Source: Xylophilus sp. GOD-11R (GTDB taxonomy: Bacteria > Pseudomonadota > Gammaproteobacteria > Burkholderiales > Burkholderiaceae_C). From it: DNA of 64,000 nt. The notes beneath the pieces were generated by a model. The model was not told the origin of the DNA, did no database searches, and was given only the letters and a program-made list of their open reading frames with translations. Position numbers and translations under genes: made by a program. Location of the stretch: positions 4,774,001 to 4,838,000 of the forward strand of contig NZ_CP137854.1 of NCBI RefSeq assembly GCF_033546935.1, in the 5' to 3' direction. Shown piece by piece: positions 40,784 through 49,792 of the stretch. Position 1 is the stretch's first letter, and every line of letters begins with the position of its first letter.

Positions 40784-41503
40784 ATGCCCAGTCCCCAACT
40801 CCTGATGATCGAAGACGACACCCGCCTGGCCCAGATGGTCGGCGAGTATTTGGCCCAATCGGGCTTCGGCTTCACCCACGCCGGCACCGCTTCCGACGGC
40901 CTGCAGAAACTGCAGGGCGACGGCGCCGCCGCCACGCCGGACCTGGTCATTCTCGACCTGATGCTGCCCGACATGGATGGCCTCGACGTCTGCCGCCGCA
41001 TCCGCGGCCTGCACGGTGCCGCCGCGCAGGTGCCGGTGCTCATGCTCACCGCCAAGGGCGATCCGATGGACCGCATCATCGGCCTGGAGCTCGGCGCCGA
41101 CGACTACCTGCCCAAGCCCTTCGAACCGCGCGAACTGCTCGCGCGCATCCGCGCGATCCTGCGCCGCCGCAGCGAAGGCGCGGCCAGCACCACCCGCACC
41201 ATGCAGTTCGGCTCGCTGGAGATCGATCGCGACGCGCGCACGGTGAACGTGGCCGGCCGGTCGGCCGAGGTCACCTCCTACCAGTTCGACCTGCTGGTGG
41301 CCCTGGCCGAACGCGCCGGCCGTGTGCTCACCCGCGACCAGATCATGGAAGCCGTGCGTGGCCGTGAGCTCGAAGCCTTCGACCGGTCGATCGATGTGCA
41401 CATGGGCCGCATCCGCGCCGCGATCGAAGCCGACGCCAAGAACCCCAAGCGCATCCTCACCGTGCGCGGCGTCGGCTACGTCTTCGCCAAGCAGCAGGAC
41501 TAA
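40784..41503 (+). CDS. OmpR-family response regulator
   Basis: A 239-residue regulator. The receiver domain holds the acid pocket E10/D11/D12, phospho-acceptor D58 (LVILDLMLPD), T89 and K111 (LPKPF). The C-terminal winged helix ends in RVLTRDQIMEAVRG and RGVGYVFAKQ. A good ribosome site (AGGAGG) precedes it. It pairs with the kinase 80 nt downstream. A CpxR-like box is upstream. Confidence 0.95.
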   Translation: MPSPQLLMIEDDTRLAQMVGEYLAQSGFGFTHAGTASDGLQKLQGDGAAATPDLVILDLMLPDMDGLDVCRRIRGLHGAAAQVPVLMLTAKGDPMDRIIGLELGADDYLPKPFEPRELLARIRAILRRRSEGAASTTRTMQFGSLEIDRDARTVNVAGRSAEVTSYQFDLLVALAERAGRVLTRDQIMEAVRGRELEAFDRSIDVHMGRIRAAIEADAKNPKRILTVRGVGYVFAKQQD

Positions 41504-41583
41504 TACCCCCGCCTCCCGCGCCATCCGCCGGGAGCATGCGGGAGAACGCGGGCCGGAGCCCGCGCCATCGAACAGGAGCAGGC

Positions 41584-42867
41584 GTGGCGAACGTCGACAT
41601 GAAGACCACCATCGCACGGCGCTCGCGTGCGATGGCCCGGATGACCCAGCGTCTCTACGTGCGCATCTGGCTGGCCGTGGTGGTCGCCGTCGCGGTGCTG
41701 ACCTTCCTGGTGGGCTGGGCCTGGCAGATGGCGTCCGATCCGCCCTTGCGCGAGGTGTTCGTGCGCAACGCCGCCGGCGAGGTCGTCGGCAGCGGCGCGC
41801 TCCGTGGCCGGCGCGGTCCACGCGGCGAAGGCCCGCCACCCGGGGCCGACGCCCGTCCGCGCGCGCCGGAATCCGAAGCCGAGGGCGACGATGGACCGCC
41901 ACGCAATGGCCCTGAATTCGCGGTCTCCATGCGCGATGGCGAAATGCTCACGGTCCACCTGCCCCGCCCGCCCCGCAACTTCTGGAACCGCCCTCCCTTC
42001 GGCTTCTTCTGGACGCTCGGCCTGGTGGGCGTGGCGGTGGCGCTGGCCACCTACCCCATCATCCGCAAACTCACGCGCCGGCTGGAAGAACTGCGCACCG
42101 GCGTGGAGCAATGGGGGCGAGGCGACCTGTCGGCGCGTGTTTCCGTCGGAGGCGCCGACGAGGTGGCGTTTCTGGCGCGGCGCTTCAACCAGTCGGCCGA
42201 ACGCATCGAGCAACTGGTGAAGTCGCACAAGTCCCTGCTGGCCAACGCCTCGCACGAATTGCGCTCGCCGCTGGCACGCATCCGCATGGGGCTGGAGCTG
42301 ATGAACCCGGCCGGTTCCACGGCGCGCGACGAGATCAGCCGCAACATCGGCGAGCTCGACCAGCTGATCGACGAGATCCTGCTGGCCAGCCGGCTGGATG
42401 CGGATGAGGCCGACATCGGCACGGTCGAGATGGTCGACCTGGTCGGCCTCACTGCCGAGGAATGCGCCCACACCGGCGCGGAGCTCGACATCGCCGAGGG
42501 CGAAGTCGACACGGTCGAAGCGCGGGGCGTGTCGCGACTGCTGCGCCGCGCGGTGCGCAACCTGCTCGAGAACGCCCGGCGCTACGGCCAGGGCGAGATC
42601 GTGGCCTCGGTACGGCGCGAGGGTGACAAAGCGGTGCTGCGGGTGAGCGACCGCGGCCCGGGTGTACCGCCCGAATTGCGCGAGCGCATCTTCGAGCCCT
42701 TCTACCGCTTGCCGGGCGCCAGCGAACGCGAAGGCGGCGTCGGGCTGGGGCTTGCCCTGGTGAAATCGATCGCGGAGCGCCATGGCGGCACGGTGCGTTG
42801 CGAGGGCCGCGTGGGCGGTGGCGCGAGCTTTGTCATCGTGTTGCCACACGGAGCGCCGTCGAAATAA
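41584..42867 (+). CDS. Sensor histidine kinase
   Basis: A 427-residue inner-membrane kinase. Two helices (about residues 22-45 and 137-155) enclose a periplasmic loop rich in Pro, Gly, Arg and Glu (RGRRGPRGEGPPPGADARP). A HAMP domain, the H box SHELRSPLARIR (H224), the N box NLLENARRYG and the G boxes DRGPGVPPEL and GGVGLGLALVK follow. The start is GTG at 41584, with an AGGAG about 8 nt before it; an earlier in-frame ATG at 41536 lacks a good site. The signal is unknown; the odd loop recalls envelope or metal sensors. Confidence 0.93.
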   Translation: MANVDMKTTIARRSRAMARMTQRLYVRIWLAVVVAVAVLTFLVGWAWQMASDPPLREVFVRNAAGEVVGSGALRGRRGPRGEGPPPGADARPRAPESEAEGDDGPPRNGPEFAVSMRDGEMLTVHLPRPPRNFWNRPPFGFFWTLGLVGVAVALATYPIIRKLTRRLEELRTGVEQWGRGDLSARVSVGGADEVAFLARRFNQSAERIEQLVKSHKSLLANASHELRSPLARIRMGLELMNPAGSTARDEISRNIGELDQLIDEILLASRLDADEADIGTVEMVDLVGLTAEECAHTGAELDIAEGEVDTVEARGVSRLLRRAVRNLLENARRYGQGEIVASVRREGDKAVLRVSDRGPGVPPELRERIFEPFYRLPGASEREGGVGLGLALVKSIAERHGGTVRCEGRVGGGASFVIVLPHGAPSK

Positions 42868-42899
42868 GGTGGCGCAAAGCCCCTCCTAGAATCTCGGAC

Positions 42900-44141
42900 A
42901 TGTGGAGAAAATCGTTGGCCCGCCCCGCAGCGGCGCTCTGGGGTGCGGTAGTGTTCATGCCGGTGGGCGTTAACTACGGCGCATTCATTCTGTTGTGGCT
43001 GGCTTTTCTGGTGGGTGGCGATTGGCGCGAACGCGCGCAGCGGGTGCGCCACCATCCGTTGTGGTGGCCGGTGGTGTTCTACATGGCCTGGACGCTGCTG
43101 GTGCTGGCTTTCGGCAAGCACTACCCCCAGACGCCGGGCAACACCCTGCACGGGCTGCGCATCGCCGCCACCGTGCTGGCCGCCCTGGCGCTGACACGGG
43201 ACGAAACGGTCTGGGCGCTGCGGGCCTTTCTGGCCATGGCGGTGGCGGGCCTGGTGCTGATCGGGCTTCACGCCCTCATCGGTTTTCCACCATTTCCACC
43301 TTTCGATGCCCTGCTGGAACTGGTGGGAAACAAGTCGATCAGCAATGCCTTGCTGCTGACCATCGTCGCGACCGGCGCGGCGCTGCTGGGCTTCGAAGCG
43401 CTGCACGGTCCGCACCGCTGGCGCGCCGTGATCGCCTTTGGCGTGGTCGCGGCGGTGCTCGCGGTCATCTCGCAGACGCTGCCTTCGCGCACCTCCATGC
43501 TTGGATTTCTGCTCGCCATGGTGCTGGCGGGCCTGCACCGCTGGCGCCGTGAATTGCGCTCCTTCGCGCTGGCGCTGCTGCTGGGCGGCGCGGTCATCGG
43601 CGTGGCGGTGTGGCAGTCACCGACCGTGCAGCAGCGATTCGAAAAAGGCGTGCAGGAAATCGAGGCCGCGCAGGCGGGTGCGGTGTCCGAGGGCAGTTGG
43701 GTGGTGCGCTTCTACATGTACCGCGACACCGCTCTGATGATGGCCGACCGTCCGATCTTCGGCTGGGGCATCGGCGGCTGGACCGAGCAATGGCACTTGC
43801 GCGGCCCGAAGCTGCTGGCCGACTACAACATGCCGCACAACGATTTTCTGTGGATGGGCTCGCAGGCCGGCGTGCCGGGTGCGTTCAGTCTGCTGCTCAT
43901 CATGATCGTGGGGCTGCGCCAGGCATGGCGCAGGCAGGACCTCACCGGGCGCTTCGCCTTCGCCGCGATGGTGGTGCTGACGGTGGGCACCAGCCTCAAC
44001 TCGGCGCTGCGCGACGCGCAGATCGGTCTGAGCCTGCTCTGGGTCGCGATGCTCTACCTGCGCTGCGTCCAGGAGCCCGGCGAGCCCTGGCGCAATGTGC
44101 TGACGCTCAGTGGCCGTGCGCCACGACTTCACCGGCCTTGA
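42900..44141 (+). CDS. O-antigen ligase family protein
   Basis: A 413-residue membrane protein with about 11-12 helices. The large periplasmic loop has the conserved histidine in NMPHNDFLWMGSQAGVPG, as in the Wzy_C / O-antigen ligase (WaaL) family, which transfers undecaprenyl-linked glycans to lipid A or proteins. No glycan synthesis gene is nearby, so it is an orphan. Protein O-glycosylation or another WaaL-like role is possible. Its 3' end overlaps the convergent Zn-ribbon gene by 35 nt. Confidence 0.85.
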   Translation: MWRKSLARPAAALWGAVVFMPVGVNYGAFILLWLAFLVGGDWRERAQRVRHHPLWWPVVFYMAWTLLVLAFGKHYPQTPGNTLHGLRIAATVLAALALTRDETVWALRAFLAMAVAGLVLIGLHALIGFPPFPPFDALLELVGNKSISNALLLTIVATGAALLGFEALHGPHRWRAVIAFGVVAAVLAVISQTLPSRTSMLGFLLAMVLAGLHRWRRELRSFALALLLGGAVIGVAVWQSPTVQQRFEKGVQEIEAAQAGAVSEGSWVVRFYMYRDTALMMADRPIFGWGIGGWTEQWHLRGPKLLADYNMPHNDFLWMGSQAGVPGAFSLLLIMIVGLRQAWRRQDLTGRFAFAAMVVLTVGTSLNSALRDAQIGLSLLWVAMLYLRCVQEPGEPWRNVLTLSGRAPRLHRP

Positions 44142-44352
44142 GCCGGTAGAGCGTGCCGCAATAAGGGCACTTGGCCTCGCCGGTGCGGGCCACGTCGAGG
44201 TAGACCTTGGGATGCGAGTTCCAGAGCTTCATGTGCGCCTTGGGGCTGGGGCAGAAGACGCCCCCCTGCGCATTGAGGTCGGCCGCGACCAGTTCGACGA
44301 TGGCGGCGGGATCGCGCGGGGCGGAAGCGGGGAAGTAGGCGGGGCTGCTCAT
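44107..44352 (-). CDS. Zinc-ribbon domain protein
   Basis: An 81-residue protein with a C-terminal zinc site: C34, H40 and CPYCG (about C62, C65) in the pattern of the zinc-finger CHCC family, found also as a mitochondrial complex I assembly subunit. It ends in HGH. It lies 10 nt after ilvE and is likely in its operon. Function unknown in bacteria. The start MSSPAYFPASAPRD at 44352 was chosen. Confidence 0.85.
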   Translation of the reverse strand: MSSPAYFPASAPRDPAAIVELVAADLNAQGGVFCPSPKAHMKLWNSHPKVYLDVARTGEAKCPYCGTLYRLKAGEVVAHGH

Positions 44353-44362
44353 GTGACGACTC

Positions 44363-45307
44363 TCAGACCTTGGTGAGCCAATGGGCGTACTTGGGATTGC
44401 GACCGTTGACGATGTCGAAGAAGGCCTTCTGCACCTTCTCGGTGACCGGACCGCGGCTGCCGGCGCCGATCTCGACACGGTCGAGCTCGCGGATCGGCGT
44501 TACTTCGGCGGCGGTGCCGGTGAAGAACGCTTCGTCGGCGATGTAGACCTCGTCGCGTGTGATGCGCTTCTGCACGATTTCGATGCCCAGGTCGGCGGCG
44601 ATGTGCATGATCGTGTTGCGGGTGATGCCGTTGAGCGCACCGGCCGACAGGTCGGGCGTGTAGATGACGCCCTTCTTGACGATGAAGACGTTCTCGCCGG
44701 CGCCTTCGGACACGAAGCCGGAGGCGTCGAGCAGCAGCGCCTCGTCGTAGCCGTCGTCCAGGGCTTCCATGTTGGCGAGGATGGAGTTGCTGTAGTTGCT
44801 CACCGCCTTGGCCTGCGTCATGGTGATGTTGACGTGGTGGCGGGTGTAGCTGCTGGTCTTGACGCGGATGCCGCGCGCCATGCCTTCGTCGCCCAGGTAG
44901 GCGCCCCAGGACCAGGCCGCCGCCATCACGTGCACCGTGTTGCCGCGTGGGCTGACGCCGAGCTTCTCGGAGCCGATCCAGGCCAGCGGCCGGATGTAGC
45001 CCGACTTCAGGTCGTTCTCGCGCACCACGGCGCACTGGGCTTCGTTGATCTGCTCCTGGCTGAAGGGCAGCTTCATGCGCAGGATCTTGGCGCTGTTGAA
45101 CAGGCGCTCGGTGTGCTCCTGCAGGCGAAACACCGCCGGGCCGTCGACGGTGTCGTAGGCGCGCACGCCTTCGAAGACGCCGCAGCCGTAATGCAGGGTG
45201 TGGGTCAGGACGTGGATCTTGGCATCGCGCCAGTCGACGAGCTGGCCGTCCATCCAGATCTTGCCGTCACGGTCGGAGAGCGAGGGTGCGGGAGGCACGA
45301 GAGTCAT
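44363..45307 (-). CDS. ilvE: Branched-chain amino acid aminotransferase
   Basis: A 314-residue class IV PLP aminotransferase that makes valine, leucine and isoleucine from their keto acids. It starts with SDRDGKIWMDGQLVDWRDAKIHVLTHTLHYG, carries EGAGENVFIVKKG in the cofactor region, and has the family's usual length of about 305-310. The Zn-ribbon gene follows. Confidence 0.95.
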   Translation of the reverse strand: MTLVPPAPSLSDRDGKIWMDGQLVDWRDAKIHVLTHTLHYGCGVFEGVRAYDTVDGPAVFRLQEHTERLFNSAKILRMKLPFSQEQINEAQCAVVRENDLKSGYIRPLAWIGSEKLGVSPRGNTVHVMAAAWSWGAYLGDEGMARGIRVKTSSYTRHHVNITMTQAKAVSNYSNSILANMEALDDGYDEALLLDASGFVSEGAGENVFIVKKGVIYTPDLSAGALNGITRNTIMHIAADLGIEIVQKRITRDEVYIADEAFFTGTAAEVTPIRELDRVEIGAGSRGPVTEKVQKAFFDIVNGRNPKYAHWLTKV

Positions 45308-45400
45308 GCGCGAAGTCCTTCAGAGAGGCCCGCGACCCGCAGAAAAAGGTCGGCCGCCGGGCGATGCGCCGCCAGGAAATGACGGCAAAAGCCCGGCATT

Positions 45401-45823
45401 TTACGGCGCGGAGGCGGCTTCGTTCTCGTCGGGTGCCGGCGGCCGGGTGAGGTTCCAGCGCGCGAGCTTGCCGGACTCGAAGGTGCAGTCCACGTACGAC
45501 TGCGAACCGTCGGTCCAGCGGTAGGTTTCGGACTGGGTGCCGATGCCGTCGCGCTGCTCGCCGAGCGAGCGGGTCATGGCCACCACGTGCAGCAAATTCA
45601 CACCCGGCTTGAGCTTGGCGTTGAGCATGACCGCGCTGCCGACATAGCCCACCGGCCGTTCGGCCGCACGCTTGAGCACGGTCATCATCCGGGTGAAATG
45701 CAGCAGCAGCCACATGGTGATGCCGCCACCGACAACGGCCAGGCCGCGCCAGCCGTAAGTGTTGAAGGCCACCGCGAGCAGGGCGAGGCAGCCGATCGGA
45801 ACGAGGATCTTGGGCAATTTCAT
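45401..45823 (-). CDS. Conserved hypothetical membrane protein
   Basis: A 140-residue protein with two N-terminal hydrophobic segments (about residues 5-20 and 24-44) and a soluble C-terminal part with SETYRWTDGSQSYVDCTFESGKL. I do not recognise a family. The start MKLPKILVPIGCLALL at 45823 was chosen, since it begins at the membrane segment. It lies between ilvE and the DUF4198 gene on the same strand. Confidence 0.7.
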   Translation of the reverse strand: MKLPKILVPIGCLALLAVAFNTYGWRGLAVVGGGITMWLLLHFTRMMTVLKRAAERPVGYVGSAVMLNAKLKPGVNLLHVVAMTRSLGEQRDGIGTQSETYRWTDGSQSYVDCTFESGKLARWNLTRPPAPDENEAASAP

Positions 45824-45917
45824 GGCGGGTATTTTCGCAGTGCGCCGCGAACCACTCTTGCCCACCTCGCGGACCCGCCACGGACCGGGGCGCCGGACAC
45901 CGCCGGCCCGGCACCGA

Positions 45918-46670
45918 TCACTTGTTCGGCGCGGCGGCGGGAGGCGCCGGCAGGGCGGGCAGACCGGTGTCGCGCACCAGCGTCAGCGAGGTGACGTAGC
46001 TGCCCTTCTCGAACTTCTGGCCGTCTGCGCGCTGACCGGCCGGGCCGTTGTGGCTGAGCTCCATCACATAGGTGCCGTTCCAGGGCAGCGACACGGTGAG
46101 CTTGCCCTCGGCATCGGTGTGATGCTCCTGCGCCCAGCCCGAGGCGGTGACCACCGCGACCTTGGCCTTGGCCAACGGCTTGCCTTCGAAGAAGGCCTGC
46201 AGCGTGGCGCCCTCGGCGGTCTGGGTGCCAGTGGGCACCAGGTCGAGCGTGAGCAGCGGCTTCTGGGCCGACAGGTCGGTCACCAGGCGGGCGGCCGGCA
46301 GGTACATGCCGCGGCCGGTCTGGCCGGGGCCTTTGAGGTCCCACATCGGATAGGTGGCATCTTCGGCGATCAGCGATTCGCCCTTGGCCGCGCTGAAGGG
46401 AATGCTGAAGTTCGCAGCCGCCTTGGTCACCTCGGCCGGCTGGCCGACGCCCTGGGCGGTGGCCTTGCGAGCGATCGGCTTGCCAAACTTGTCCAGCAGG
46501 CCGGGCGATACCTCGCGCAGGTTCTCGCCGTATTCGCCGAAGAACAAACGCGCGCCGCCGGCGTCCTGCTCGATCCAGATCTGGTGCGCCGACACGGCGG
46601 TGCCGGCCAGGAGCGCGGCGGTGGCGGCGGCGGCGAATGCCAGGGCGCGGACTTGGGTTTTCAGCTGCAT
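45918..46670 (-). CDS. DUF4198 domain-containing periplasmic protein
   Basis: A 250-residue secreted protein. Residues 1-28 are a signal peptide ending AVSAHQ; the mature protein begins with HQIWIEQ, as in DUF4198 proteins, and contains a beta-sandwich region (AKVAVVTASGWAQEHHTDAEGKLTVSLPWNGTY) like carboxypeptidase-regulatory or NikM-like domains. The family is often linked to metal uptake. A near-perfect Fur box lies 45 nt before its start, so it is probably iron-repressed. Confidence 0.85.
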   Translation of the reverse strand: MQLKTQVRALAFAAAATAALLAGTAVSAHQIWIEQDAGGARLFFGEYGENLREVSPGLLDKFGKPIARKATAQGVGQPAEVTKAAANFSIPFSAAKGESLIAEDATYPMWDLKGPGQTGRGMYLPAARLVTDLSAQKPLLTLDLVPTGTQTAEGATLQAFFEGKPLAKAKVAVVTASGWAQEHHTDAEGKLTVSLPWNGTYVMELSHNGPAGQRADGQKFEKGSYVTSLTLVRDTGLPALPAPPAAAPNK

Positions 46671-46714
46671 GGAGATACGTGGCCTCGAGTGGAAAAATCC
46701 GGTCGAGTCTACTG

Positions 46715-46733
46715 GACGAGAATTATTCTCATC
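46715..46733 (-). promoter_or_regulatory. Fur box upstream of the DUF4198 gene
   Basis: The minus-strand site GATGAGAATAATTCTCGTC contains a perfect 13-bp palindrome GAGAAT-A-ATTCTC and matches the Fur consensus closely. It lies between the DUF4198 and radA genes, both on the minus strand. Confidence 0.75.
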
Positions 46734-46773
46734 ATGAAGCCCGCCGCCGGCGCGGGGTTTAGCGCAGCGGTGT

Positions 46774-48162
46774 TCACTGCAACTGGCGCAGCAGCTCGAT
46801 CGCTTCTTCCACCCGCTCCACCGGATGGATCGTCAGGCCTTCGACCGGCTTCTTGGGCGCATTCGCCTTGGGCACGACGGCGATCGAGAACCCGAGCTTG
46901 GCGGCTTCCTTCAGGCGCTCCTGGCCGCGCGGCGCGGGCCGCACTTCGCCAGCCAGACCGACTTCGCCGAACGCCAGGAAGCCGCTCGGCAGCGGCTTGC
47001 CGCGCAGGCTCGAGGCGATCGCCAGGATCACCGCCAGATCGGCCGCCGGCTCGCTGATGCGCACACCACCCACCGCGTTGACGAACACGTCCTGGTCCAT
47101 GCAGGCCACGCCCGCATGGCGATGCAACACCGCCAGCAGCATGGCGAGGCGGTCGCGGTCCAGGCCGACCGACAGCCGGCGCGGGCTCGGGCCGCCGCTG
47201 TCGACCAGCGCCTGGATCTCCACCAGCATCGGCCGCGTGCCTTCCAGCGTGACCAGCACGCAGCTGCCGGGCACCGGTTCGCTGTGCTGGCTGAGAAAGA
47301 TCGCGCTCGGGTTGGCCACGCCGCGCAGGCCGCGCTCGGTCATGGCGAACACGCCGATCTCGTTGACCGCGCCGAAGCGGTTCTTGATGGCGCGCACCAG
47401 GCGGAAGGCGCTGTGGGTTTCGCCCTCGAAATACAGCACGGTGTCGACCATGTGCTCCAGCACGCGCGGCCCGGCCAGGGCGCCTTCCTTGGTGACGTGG
47501 CCGACCAGCACGATGGCGATGCCGCTGGCCTTGGCCGCGCGGGTGAGATGCGCAGCACATTCGCGCACCTGTGCCACCGAACCGGGCGCGCTGGTGAGCT
47601 GATCGGAATACATGGTCTGGATCGAGTCGATCACCGCGACCGAAGGCTGGCGGGTGTCGAGCGTGGCGAGGATCTTCTCCAGCTGGATCTCGGCGAGTAC
47701 CGGAACCTGCGAGCCGTCGAGGCCGAGCCGGCGCGCGCGCAAGGCGATCTGCGCGCCGGATTCCTCGCCGGTGACGTAGAGCGTTTCCAGCCCGCTGCGC
47801 TCCAGCGCGTCGAGCGCCTGCAACAGCAGGGTCGACTTGCCGATGCCGGGGTCGCCGCCGATCAGCACCACGCCGCCTTCGACGATGCCACCGCCGAGCA
47901 CCCGGTCGAGCTCGTCGATGCCGGTGGTGGCGCGGGCGACGTCGGCGGCCTCGATCTCCGACAGCACGGTCACCTCGGCCGTCTGCGCCAGCGCGGCAAA
48001 GGCGGGTGCCTGGCCCAGGCGGTTCTTGCCGGCAGCCGCGGGCGGTTGGGCGACTGTCTCCACGAGCGTGTTCCAGGCGCCGCAATGCGGGCATTTTCCG
48101 AGCCAGCGCGGGCTGTTGCCGCCGCATTCGCTGCAGGTGTAGGTCGATTTTTCTTTGGCCAT
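46774..48162 (-). CDS. radA: DNA repair protein RadA
   Basis: A 462-residue RecA-like ATPase that processes recombination intermediates. An N-terminal zinc finger (C10, C13, C24, C27), Walker A GDPGIGKST (103-111), the RadA-specific KNRFGAVNE motif and a C-terminal Lon-like domain are all present. Length matches the family. The neighbouring DUF4198 promoter lies just after its stop. Confidence 0.97.
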   Translation of the reverse strand: MAKEKSTYTCSECGGNSPRWLGKCPHCGAWNTLVETVAQPPAAAGKNRLGQAPAFAALAQTAEVTVLSEIEAADVARATTGIDELDRVLGGGIVEGGVVLIGGDPGIGKSTLLLQALDALERSGLETLYVTGEESGAQIALRARRLGLDGSQVPVLAEIQLEKILATLDTRQPSVAVIDSIQTMYSDQLTSAPGSVAQVRECAAHLTRAAKASGIAIVLVGHVTKEGALAGPRVLEHMVDTVLYFEGETHSAFRLVRAIKNRFGAVNEIGVFAMTERGLRGVANPSAIFLSQHSEPVPGSCVLVTLEGTRPMLVEIQALVDSGGPSPRRLSVGLDRDRLAMLLAVLHRHAGVACMDQDVFVNAVGGVRISEPAADLAVILAIASSLRGKPLPSGFLAFGEVGLAGEVRPAPRGQERLKEAAKLGFSIAVVPKANAPKKPVEGLTIHPVERVEEAIELLRQLQ

Positions 48163-48264
48163 GAGCCGGCCGACTATACGGCCCGATCAACCCGCGACCG
48201 GGCAGGGGTTACGGGCTCGAGGGGATGGCAAACCGCGATCTTTTGTGCATGCTTGAACCCGATT

Positions 48265-48316
48265 GGACACGTGTCCTTTCTAATGAGCCGGAAAACCCGG
48301 CCTCATTCGGGTTTTC
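48265..48316 (+). promoter_or_regulatory. Palindrome and hairpin upstream of the 108-aa gene
   Basis: GGACACGTGTCC (48265-48276) is a perfect 12-bp palindrome that could be an operator. The inverted repeat GAAAACCCG / CGGGTTTTC (48291-48299 with 48308-48316) follows in what would be the leader of the gene at 48350. There is no T-run. Confidence 0.4.
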
Positions 48317-48349
48317 ACCAGGGATGAAGGCCTGAAGATTGGCAAACGT

Positions 48350-48676
48350 ATGAACAAGTTTGATGAACTCCTCGCCAAGGTCGCGCTGCTGACGCGCACC
48401 GACGGCAGTCAGGTCGAGACGGTCATGAACGTCGCCTTCGATGCGAAGGCGGAGCTCGACGCCGAATTCGGTACCGGCAACCGCTACTCCATCTCGCTGA
48501 CCCGCCTGATGCTGCGGCTGAACCATTCGGCCGACCGCCGAGAGCGCATCGACACCACGTTCCGTGTGACCGAACTGCTGAGCGCGGCTTCCGACCAGGT
48601 CAACCGTCGGCGCGGCAAGCCGGTGAAGTACCACCAGCCCGATTTCGTCGACACCAATTTCGGCACGCCTTCCTGA
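48350..48676 (+). CDS. Hypothetical protein, 108 aa
   Basis: A soluble, mostly helical protein (MNKFDELLAKVALLTR start) with no signal peptide or membrane segment. I do not recognise it. The codon use and GC pattern look like the neighbours, which supports a real gene. It stands alone, divergent from radA and before the Bug receptor gene, with a palindrome and hairpin upstream. Confidence 0.75.
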   Translation: MNKFDELLAKVALLTRTDGSQVETVMNVAFDAKAELDAEFGTGNRYSISLTRLMLRLNHSADRRERIDTTFRVTELLSAASDQVNRRRGKPVKYHQPDFVDTNFGTPS

Positions 48677-48772
48677 AAGCGACAGCGTCCGGGCCGCCTG
48701 CGGGACACCCCTGACGGCCGTTCGGCGCCGGGCGACGACAATCGCGGGTTCCCCGCATTGCCCGTACCCACC

Positions 48773-49768
48773 ATGTTTTCCGCTCCTCGTCGCCGCCTGC
48801 TGCAGGCGGCCGCCCTGTTGCCCGCAGCCGCCAGCCCGTGGCGGATAGCCCATGCCCAGGGCACCGTTCTCGAATCGACCCGCGTGATCAACGGTTTCGC
48901 CGCCGGCGGCACCGCCGACGCGGCCAGCCGGCGCGTCGCCGAAAAGCTGCACCCGGCGTTTGCCCAGACCGCCTATGTGGAAAACCGCACCGGTGCCGGC
49001 GGGCAGATCGCGGTGCAGTACGTCAAGAGCCAGCCGGCCGACGGCGCCACCATGCTGCTGACGCCGATGTCGATGCTCGGCATCTATCCGCACACCTACA
49101 AGCGCCTGCCCTACGACCCGGTCGCCGACCTGGCGCCGGTGGGCATCGCCGCCACCTTCGACTACGGCTTCGCGGTCGGTCCCTCGGTGCCGGACCGCAT
49201 CCGCACCGTGGTGGAGTTCATGGCCTGGTGCAAGTCGCGGCCCGACCGCGCGGCCTTCGGTTCGCCGGCGGCCGGGTCTTCGCCGCACTTCATCGGCATC
49301 CTGCTCGGCCGCGCCCACGGCATCGACATGACGCATGCGGCCTACCGCGGCACGCAGCCGGCCATCATGGACATGATCGGCGGGCAGATCCCCGCCGTGT
49401 GCGGCCCGGTCGGCGAGTTCATCCAGTACGTGCAGGCCGGCAAATGCCGCCTGCTCGGCACCTCGGGCGCGCGCCGCAGCCGGTTTTCGCCGGGCGTGCC
49501 GACCCTGGTCGAACAGGGCTACAAGGACCTGGCCTTCAGCGAGTGGTACGGTGTGTTCCTGCCGGCCAGGGCCACACCGGAACTGGTGCAGCGTCTCAAC
49601 ACCGTGATGCGCGCCGGCCTGGCGCAGCGCGACACCATCGAGGGCATGGCCGCCGTCGGGCTGGAAGCCCAGGGCAGCACGCCCGAGCAACTCGCCGCCG
49701 CGTTGCGCGCGGACACCGAACGCTGGCGCGGCATCGTCAAGTCGATCGGCTTCAGCGCCGACACCTGA
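48773..49768 (+). CDS. Tripartite tricarboxylate transporter substrate-binding protein (Bug family)
   Basis: A 331-residue periplasmic solute receptor. A twin-arginine-like signal (RRRLLQAAALLPAA) is cut near AHAQ; the mature part has the Bug motifs INGFAAGGTADAASR, ENRTGAGGQIAV and DLAPVGIAA. These proteins are highly amplified in Burkholderiales and bind small carboxylates. No TctA/TctB genes are adjacent, as is common for Bug receptors. The ligand cannot be predicted. Confidence 0.93.
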   Translation: MFSAPRRRLLQAAALLPAAASPWRIAHAQGTVLESTRVINGFAAGGTADAASRRVAEKLHPAFAQTAYVENRTGAGGQIAVQYVKSQPADGATMLLTPMSMLGIYPHTYKRLPYDPVADLAPVGIAATFDYGFAVGPSVPDRIRTVVEFMAWCKSRPDRAAFGSPAAGSSPHFIGILLGRAHGIDMTHAAYRGTQPAIMDMIGGQIPAVCGPVGEFIQYVQAGKCRLLGTSGARRSRFSPGVPTLVEQGYKDLAFSEWYGVFLPARATPELVQRLNTVMRAGLAQRDTIEGMAAVGLEAQGSTPEQLAAALRADTERWRGIVKSIGFSADT

Positions 49769-49792
49769 GGCGCGCCGATTCGCGGCCGCGCC

